Notes under the pieces: model-generated
What the model saw: the letters and a program-made list of their open reading frames with translations, nothing else
Database searches by the model: none
What the model was told of the DNA's origin: nothing
NCBI GenBank assembly: GCA_050011535.1
Contig: JBEKIX010000005.1
Span: 15,931 to 79,930 of the forward strand
Origin: JAFNAG01 sp050011535
GTDB lineage: Bacteria; Acidobacteriota; UBA6911
Reading direction: 5' to 3'
Length of the DNA stretch: 64,000 bases
Translations under genes and position numbers: made by a program
Shown here: positions 63,255-64,000 of the stretch, piece after piece
How the letters are laid out: each line of letters starts with the position of its first letter
How positions within the stretch are numbered: position 1 is the first letter of the stretch

Positions 63255-64000
63255 ATGACTGAGTACGAAAAAATCTGTGAGGCAGCCGAAGCGATTCGGA
63301 CTCGTTGCCCTGCCCTCCCTTCGATCGGCCTGATCCTCGGCTCAGGGTTGGGTGACTTCGTGGAAAGCCTGCGGCGGCGCGAATCGATACCCTTTGGAGA
63401 GATCCCGCATTTTCCGCGCCCTACCATTGCGGGACACGCCGGGCATCTGGTTATCGGGGAAGCGATGGCCGTGCCGGTCGCGGCGCTGGCGGGACGCGTG
63501 CATTTTTATGAAGGGCACTCCATGGCGCAGGTGGTCTTCCCGGTTCGGGTCATGGGCGCCCTGGGCATCAAGCGGCTCGTCATCACCAATGCCGCGGGTG
63601 GCATCAACGAAGCCTTCCGGCCGGGCGACCTGATGCTGATCGGCGACCACATCAACCTGATGGGCACCAATCCGCTGATCGGAGCGAACCTCGATAAACT
63701 GGGGCCGCGGTTTCCGGACATGAGTGAGGCGTATGACACGACACTGCGCGAAGCGGCGCTGCGGGCGGCGGCGTGTGCCGGGATAGAATTAAAGACCGGC
63801 GTATATGTCGCGCTCGCGGGTCCCAGCTACGAAACTCCCGCCGAAATCCGCATGTGCCGAACCCTCGGAGGGGATGCCGTGGGCATGTCGACGGTTCCGG
63901 AAGTGATCGCCGCGAACCACATGGGGATGCGCGTTCTCGGACTCTCGTGCATCACCAACATGGCCGCGGGACTCCTGCCGCGCAAGCTCTCCCACGAAGA
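63255..64000 (+). CDS. Purine nucleoside phosphorylase, partial (cut by window end)
   Basis: Trimeric class II purine salvage enzyme cleaving inosine/guanosine with phosphate. The first 248 residues are present and the frame is open at the edge; full-length members have about 270-280. Motifs are GLILGSGLGDFVESL (about 27-41), AGRVHFYEGHSMAQVVF with the catalytic-region His (about 79-95), ITNAAGGINEAFRPGDLMLI and GPSYETPAEIRMCRTLGGDA with the conserved Glu. GMSTVPEVIAANHMGMRVLG completes the active site. The ATG lies behind AAGGACGGA. Confidence 0.94.
   Translation, partial: MTEYEKICEAAEAIRTRCPALPSIGLILGSGLGDFVESLRRRESIPFGEIPHFPRPTIAGHAGHLVIGEAMAVPVAALAGRVHFYEGHSMAQVVFPVRVMGALGIKRLVITNAAGGINEAFRPGDLMLIGDHINLMGTNPLIGANLDKLGPRFPDMSEAYDTTLREAALRAAACAGIELKTGVYVALAGPSYETPAEIRMCRTLGGDAVGMSTVPEVIAANHMGMRVLGLSCITNMAAGLLPRKLSHE

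Overview
The window is a GC-rich bacterial chromosome segment with short intergenic gaps and long one-strand operons. It includes the replication origin block dnaA-dnaN-recF-gyrB-gyrA. No 16S rRNA or other decisive taxonomic marker is present. The hrcA-grpE-dnaK-dnaJ-rsmE operon, class II FBPase, divergent Sm-like protein, PEGA/TPR and HlyD/FtsX envelope proteins and many intergenic palindromes suggest Acidobacteriota. That placement is inference from gene content.

Layout. 0-7 kb: leucyl aminopeptidase, then three consecutive HlyD-type adaptor proteins and one MacB/FtsX-type permease with no ATPase, then a PIN-toxin remnant. 7-10 kb: methyltransferase, then an ECF sigma / zinc-type anti-sigma / secretin-N-like exported protein operon. 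10-16 kb: a cluster of covarying stem-loop repeats, pdxA, an Sm/Hfq-like protein, a TPR protein, tmk-holB, YggS-DUF167. 15.6-22.4 kb: minus-strand heat-shock operon hrcA-grpE-dnaK-dnaJ-rsmE with an outer-membrane protein and a DUF2007 protein downstream. 22.5-33 kb: an OCD-family dehydrogenase and an aminotransferase, HtrA protease, a RelE-type toxin-antitoxin pair bracketed by inverted repeats, a GIY-YIG protein, glpX, a radical SAM protein, queE, PP2C. 33-43 kb: two large convergent envelope proteins, a methyltransferase, a dihydropyrimidinase-like protein lacking half of its metal ligands, a decayed class III aminotransferase, hutU, an ERCC4 nuclease gene broken by an 8-bp duplication. 43-48 kb: minus-strand rpmE-DUF1385-prfA-prmC-murA-HIT-DUF3467. 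48.6-64 kb: plus-strand rpsA-sppA-HU-HIT, oriC/dnaA, dnaN-recF, gyrB-gyrA, a TPR lipoprotein, rpsU and a purine nucleoside phosphorylase cut by the window end.

How it fits together. Most genes are housekeeping (replication, translation, chaperones, cell wall, envelope). DnaA-box-like sites lie on both sides of dnaA, suggesting a bipartite origin. The unusual material is mainly between genes: (i) at least seven palindromes with unrelated sequences, most lying at or just beyond stop codons; (ii) a compact group of structured repeats at 10.1-10.4 kb whose stems covary; (iii) a hexamer-repeat element, present once empty (22.5 kb) and once apparently enclosing a toxin-antitoxin pair (27.1-27.8 kb). 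The clearest protein-level oddities are the metal-ligand-deficient dihydropyrimidinase homologue and the ERCC4 nuclease reading frame that one 8-bp repeat unit switches off.
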